Shown one piece after another: positions 14,089-16,144 of a DNA stretch of 16,144 nt. The position numbers were made by a program, and so were the translations under genes. The notes under the pieces were generated by a model, which saw nothing but the letters and a program-made list of their open reading frames with translations, did not search any database and was not told the DNA's origin. Each line of letters starts with the position of its first letter. The stretch's first letter is position 1. This DNA is from VGEM01 sp033764265 (lineage in GTDB: Bacteria; Pseudomonadota; Alphaproteobacteria; Rhodospirillales; Rhodospirillaceae): positions 1 through 16,144 of the forward strand of contig JANRJB010000026.1 in the NCBI GenBank assembly GCA_033764265.1, written 5' to 3'.

Positions 14089-15015
14089 TCAGACCTTCGC
14101 CACGGCCGCAACTTCGGCCGCGAAGTCCTTCTCTTCCTTCTGGATGCCCTCGCCCAGCGCGAAGCGCTGGAAGCCCTTCAGCGCGACCGGTGCGCCCAGG
14201 TCCTTGGCCGCCTTGGCCACCACCTGCGCCACCTTCATCTTGTCGTCCATGATGTAGGCCTGCTCGAGCAACACGACTTCCTCGTAGTATTTGCGCACCC
14301 GGCCCATCACCATCTTCTCGGCGATGTCGGCAGGCTTGCCTGCGGCGATGGCCTGGTCTTTGTAAATCGCCTTTTCGCGCTCCAGCGCCGCCGGATCGAC
14401 CCCGGCGACATCAAGGAACTGCGGGTTGGCGGCCGCGACGTGCATGGCGATCTGGCGGCCCAGCGCAGCCAGCGGTTCGGCCGGCGCCGGCGATTCAAGG
14501 GCGACCAGCACGCCAATGCGGCCCAGGCCGGGCTTGGTGGCGGTATGGATGTAGGACGCGACCACGCCCTGGCCGACCGCCAGCGCCGCGGCGCGGCGGA
14601 ACTGCATGTTCTCGCCGATGGTGGCGATCAGGGTGGTGAGCTGTTCGGCGACGGTTTTGCCTGCGCCGGGATAAGCCGCGGCCTTGATACGGTCCAGGTC
14701 GCCCTTTTGCTCGAGCGCCAGCTTGGCGACGGTCTCGACGAAGGCCTGGAACGATTCGTTGCGGCCGACGAAGTCGGTTTCGGAGTTCACCTCGACCACC
14801 GCGCCGGACGCGCCCGACGTCGCCACGCCGACCAAGCCCTCGGCGGCCACGCGCGCGGATTTTTTTGCCGCCGCCGACAGGCCTTTCTTGCGCAGCCAGT
14901 CGACGGCCGCCTCCAGCTCGCCGTTGGTTTCCGCCAGCGCCTGCTTGCAGTCCATCATGCCGGCGCCGGTTTTCTCGCGCAGGTCCTTGACCAGGGTCGC
15001 GGTGATCTGAGCCAT
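14089..15015 (-). CDS. tsf: Translation elongation factor Ts
   Basis: EF-Ts exchanges GDP for GTP on EF-Tu. From the chosen start it has 308 residues. The N-terminal UBA-like domain carries VKDLREKTGAGMMDCKQAL (9-27), and the EF-Tu-contacting TDFVGRN motif is at 80-86. The core repeats of the dimerisation domain follow, and the C-terminal module ends in the usual helical segment. I chose the ATG at 15015 because AAGGA lies eight bases before it and EF-Ts proteins begin right at this point. An in-frame ATG at 15063 would add 16 residues lacking family similarity. It follows rpsB after a 114-base gap, the universal rpsB-tsf arrangement, and is followed by an intrinsic terminator. Confidence 0.98.
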   Translation of the reverse strand: MAQITATLVKDLREKTGAGMMDCKQALAETNGELEAAVDWLRKKGLSAAAKKSARVAAEGLVGVATSGASGAVVEVNSETDFVGRNESFQAFVETVAKLALEQKGDLDRIKAAAYPGAGKTVAEQLTTLIATIGENMQFRRAAALAVGQGVVASYIHTATKPGLGRIGVLVALESPAPAEPLAALGRQIAMHVAAANPQFLDVAGVDPAALEREKAIYKDQAIAAGKPADIAEKMVMGRVRKYYEEVVLLEQAYIMDDKMKVAQVVAKAAKDLGAPVALKGFQRFALGEGIQKEEKDFAAEVAAVAKV

Positions 15016-15062
15016 GTTCGCAGTCCTTGAAATCGAAAGTGATCGGGTCACGAGGCGGACCA

Positions 15063-15084
15063 CGCGCCGCTGGGTCGCGGCGCG
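15063..15084 (-). repeat. GC hairpin in the rpsB-tsf gap
   Basis: CGCGCCGC and GCGGCGCG form a perfect 8-bp stem around a six-base loop. No T tract follows on the minus strand, so simple termination is unlikely. It may slow RNA decay or adjust tsf expression relative to rpsB; the rest of the 114-base gap shows only the tsf ribosome site. Confidence 0.4.
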
Positions 15085-15129
15085 CGTCCGGTCGCCGAAT
15101 GGGGGGCCGGTGCCGGGCGGGCCGGCAGG

Positions 15130-16011
15130 TCAGGCCGAGGCCGCCTCGCCGTCGGCGGGCTTCTTGGCCCGGGCGCGGCTGCGCGGTTTCTTCACCACCA
15201 CGGCCTTCTTGCCGTCGCCGCTATCCTCGGCTTCGGGGGCCGCGCCTTCGGCCGCGGCCGGCACGGCATCGGCCGGCGGCGCTTCGACCTCGCCGATGTC
15301 CACACCGGCCGACTTCATCTCGTCGGAGATGCCGCCCAGCACGGTGTTGGCGACCATCTCGCAATACAGCTTGATGGCGCGGATGGCGTCGTCGTTGCCG
15401 GGCACCGGATAAGTGATGCCGGCGGGGTCGGAATTGCTGTCGAGCACACCGACCACCGGGATGTTCAGGGTCTTGGCTTCGGCGACCGCGATCGCCTCTT
15501 TGTTCGTGTCGATCACGAACAGGATGTCCGGCAGGCCGCCCATGTCTTTGATGCCGCCGAGGGCGCGGTCAAGCTTCTCGCGCTCGCGGGCCAGGTTCAG
15601 CTGTTCCTTCTTGGTCAGGCCCTGCAGGTGCTGCTCGCTGGCGAATTTCTCTTCCAGGTCTTTCAGCCGCTTGATCGAGTTGGACACGGTCTTCCAGTTG
15701 GTGAGCGTGCCGCCCAGCCAACGATGGTTGACGTAATACTGACCGCAGCGCTCGGCGAATTCCTTCACCAGTTCCTGCGCCTGGCGCTTGGTGCCAACGA
15801 ACAGCACGCGGCCGCCTTCGGCGACGATGTCGTGAATCGCCTTGAGCGCGCGGTCGAGCAGCGGCACGGTCTGCTGCAGGTCGATGATGTGAACCCCGTC
15901 GCGTACCCCGTAGAGGTACGGCTTCATGCGCGGGTTCCAGCGCCGGGTATTGTGGCCGAAGTGGGCGCCAGCCTCGATCAGCTGACGCAGCGATGCCGAT
16001 GGCAACGTCAT
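15130..16011 (-). CDS. rpsB: 30S ribosomal protein S2
   Basis: S2 binds the 30S subunit between head and body late in assembly, near S1. The 293 residues start with the family segment LIEAGAHFGHNTRRWNP (11-27), then GVRDGVHIIDLQQT (35-48), the coiled-coil insertion (about 105-150), and DILFVIDTNKE in the Rossmann-like core. The conserved protein ends near residue 237. The remaining roughly 55 residues form an acidic-alanine then Lys/Arg-rich tail absent from E. coli S2 (241 aa), probably disordered and able to touch RNA. The ATG at 16011 has AAGGA seven bases upstream. It heads the block, and a structured leader lies before it. Confidence 0.98.
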   Translation of the reverse strand: MTLPSASLRQLIEAGAHFGHNTRRWNPRMKPYLYGVRDGVHIIDLQQTVPLLDRALKAIHDIVAEGGRVLFVGTKRQAQELVKEFAERCGQYYVNHRWLGGTLTNWKTVSNSIKRLKDLEEKFASEQHLQGLTKKEQLNLAREREKLDRALGGIKDMGGLPDILFVIDTNKEAIAVAEAKTLNIPVVGVLDSNSDPAGITYPVPGNDDAIRAIKLYCEMVANTVLGGISDEMKSAGVDIGEVEAPPADAVPAAAEGAAPEAEDSGDGKKAVVVKKPRSRARAKKPADGEAASA

Positions 16012-16066
16012 GGGTCGTTCCTTTTCCGGTTCTGCCGCCGCGGATGGGAATCGCCCGACGCCGAGG

Positions 16067-16105
16067 CCCCGGGAGACACCGGATCGACCCCGGGAACACC
16101 CCGGG
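16067..16105 (-). promoter_or_regulatory. rpsB leader with three self-complementary CCCCGGG boxes
   Basis: On the plus strand CCCCGGG occurs at 16067-16073, 16088-16094 and 16099-16105. The core CCCGGG is its own reverse complement, so any two copies can pair in the RNA: the two upstream copies (16100-16105 with 16089-16094) leave a 5-base loop, while the two nearer rpsB (16089-16094 with 16068-16073) leave a 15-base loop. Only one pairing can form at a time. In E. coli the rpsB-tsf leader is bound by S2 for feedback control; a similar role here is inference. The rest of the 133-base stretch holds the rpsB ribosome site and the edge -10 box. Confidence 0.4.
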
Positions 16106-16134
16106 CCCGTAAATCCGCGTGTGGAATGGGCCGG

Positions 16135-16142
16135 GTTATAGG
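16135..16142 (-). promoter_or_regulatory. -10-like box for rpsB (promoter cut by window edge)
   Basis: The minus strand reads CCTATAAC, matching the alphaproteobacterial -10 pattern GCTANAWC at all positions but the first and containing TATAAC. The -35 would lie outside the window. Transcription would start near 16128 and give a leader of about 115 bases before rpsB. Confidence 0.45.
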
Positions 16143-16144
16143 GG

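Noticed and set aside
16067..16105. The CCCCGGG repeats as a CRISPR-like or mobile-element repeat
   Set aside because: The repeats are only seven bases, unevenly spaced and within a ribosomal-protein leader, so RNA structure is the better reading.

Overview
The window looks like a GC-rich alphaproteobacterial chromosome. It carries a conserved block, read leftwards (minus strand), running from rpsB at the right edge to lpxB near the left: rpsB-tsf-pyrH-frr-uppS-cdsA-dxr-rseP-bamA-skp/ompH-lpxD-fabZ-lpxA-lpxI-lpxB. The use of LpxI rather than LpxH, the placement of dxr after cdsA and a single-PDZ RseP all fit Alphaproteobacteria. Finer placement (Rhodospirillales-like) is only a guess.

Layout from right to left. 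16012-16144 is the leader of rpsB, with a -10-like box at the edge and three CCCCGGG boxes. rpsB and tsf encode translation factors and are followed by an intrinsic terminator. pyrH (UMP kinase) and frr (ribosome recycling) come next. uppS (undecaprenyl-PP synthase), cdsA (CDP-diacylglycerol synthase) and dxr (isoprenoid precursor synthesis) supply lipid carriers and phospholipids. rseP, bamA and skp handle envelope stress and outer-membrane protein assembly. lpxD, fabZ, lpxA, lpxI and lpxB make the early intermediates of lipid A and, through FabZ, fatty acids. Genes are mostly separated by 7-57 bases or overlap by 1-7 bases, so much of the block is probably co-transcribed. A good sigma70-type promoter lies in the lpxD-fabZ gap, and a terminator plus a weaker promoter candidate lie in the tsf-pyrH gap; these would split it into sub-operons.

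At the left edge a plus-strand serine hydrolase gene of the beta-lactamase/NylB-like fold enters from outside the window. It converges on lpxB, and the two coding regions overlap tail to tail by 16 bases.

I see no tRNA, rRNA, CRISPR array, insertion sequence, prophage or other mobile element. This is a core housekeeping region and I do not find a novel system. The observations worth following are regulatory (the rpsB leader, the fabZ promoter/hairpin, the pyrH leader) and a few active-site-region substitutions in LpxA and LpxB.
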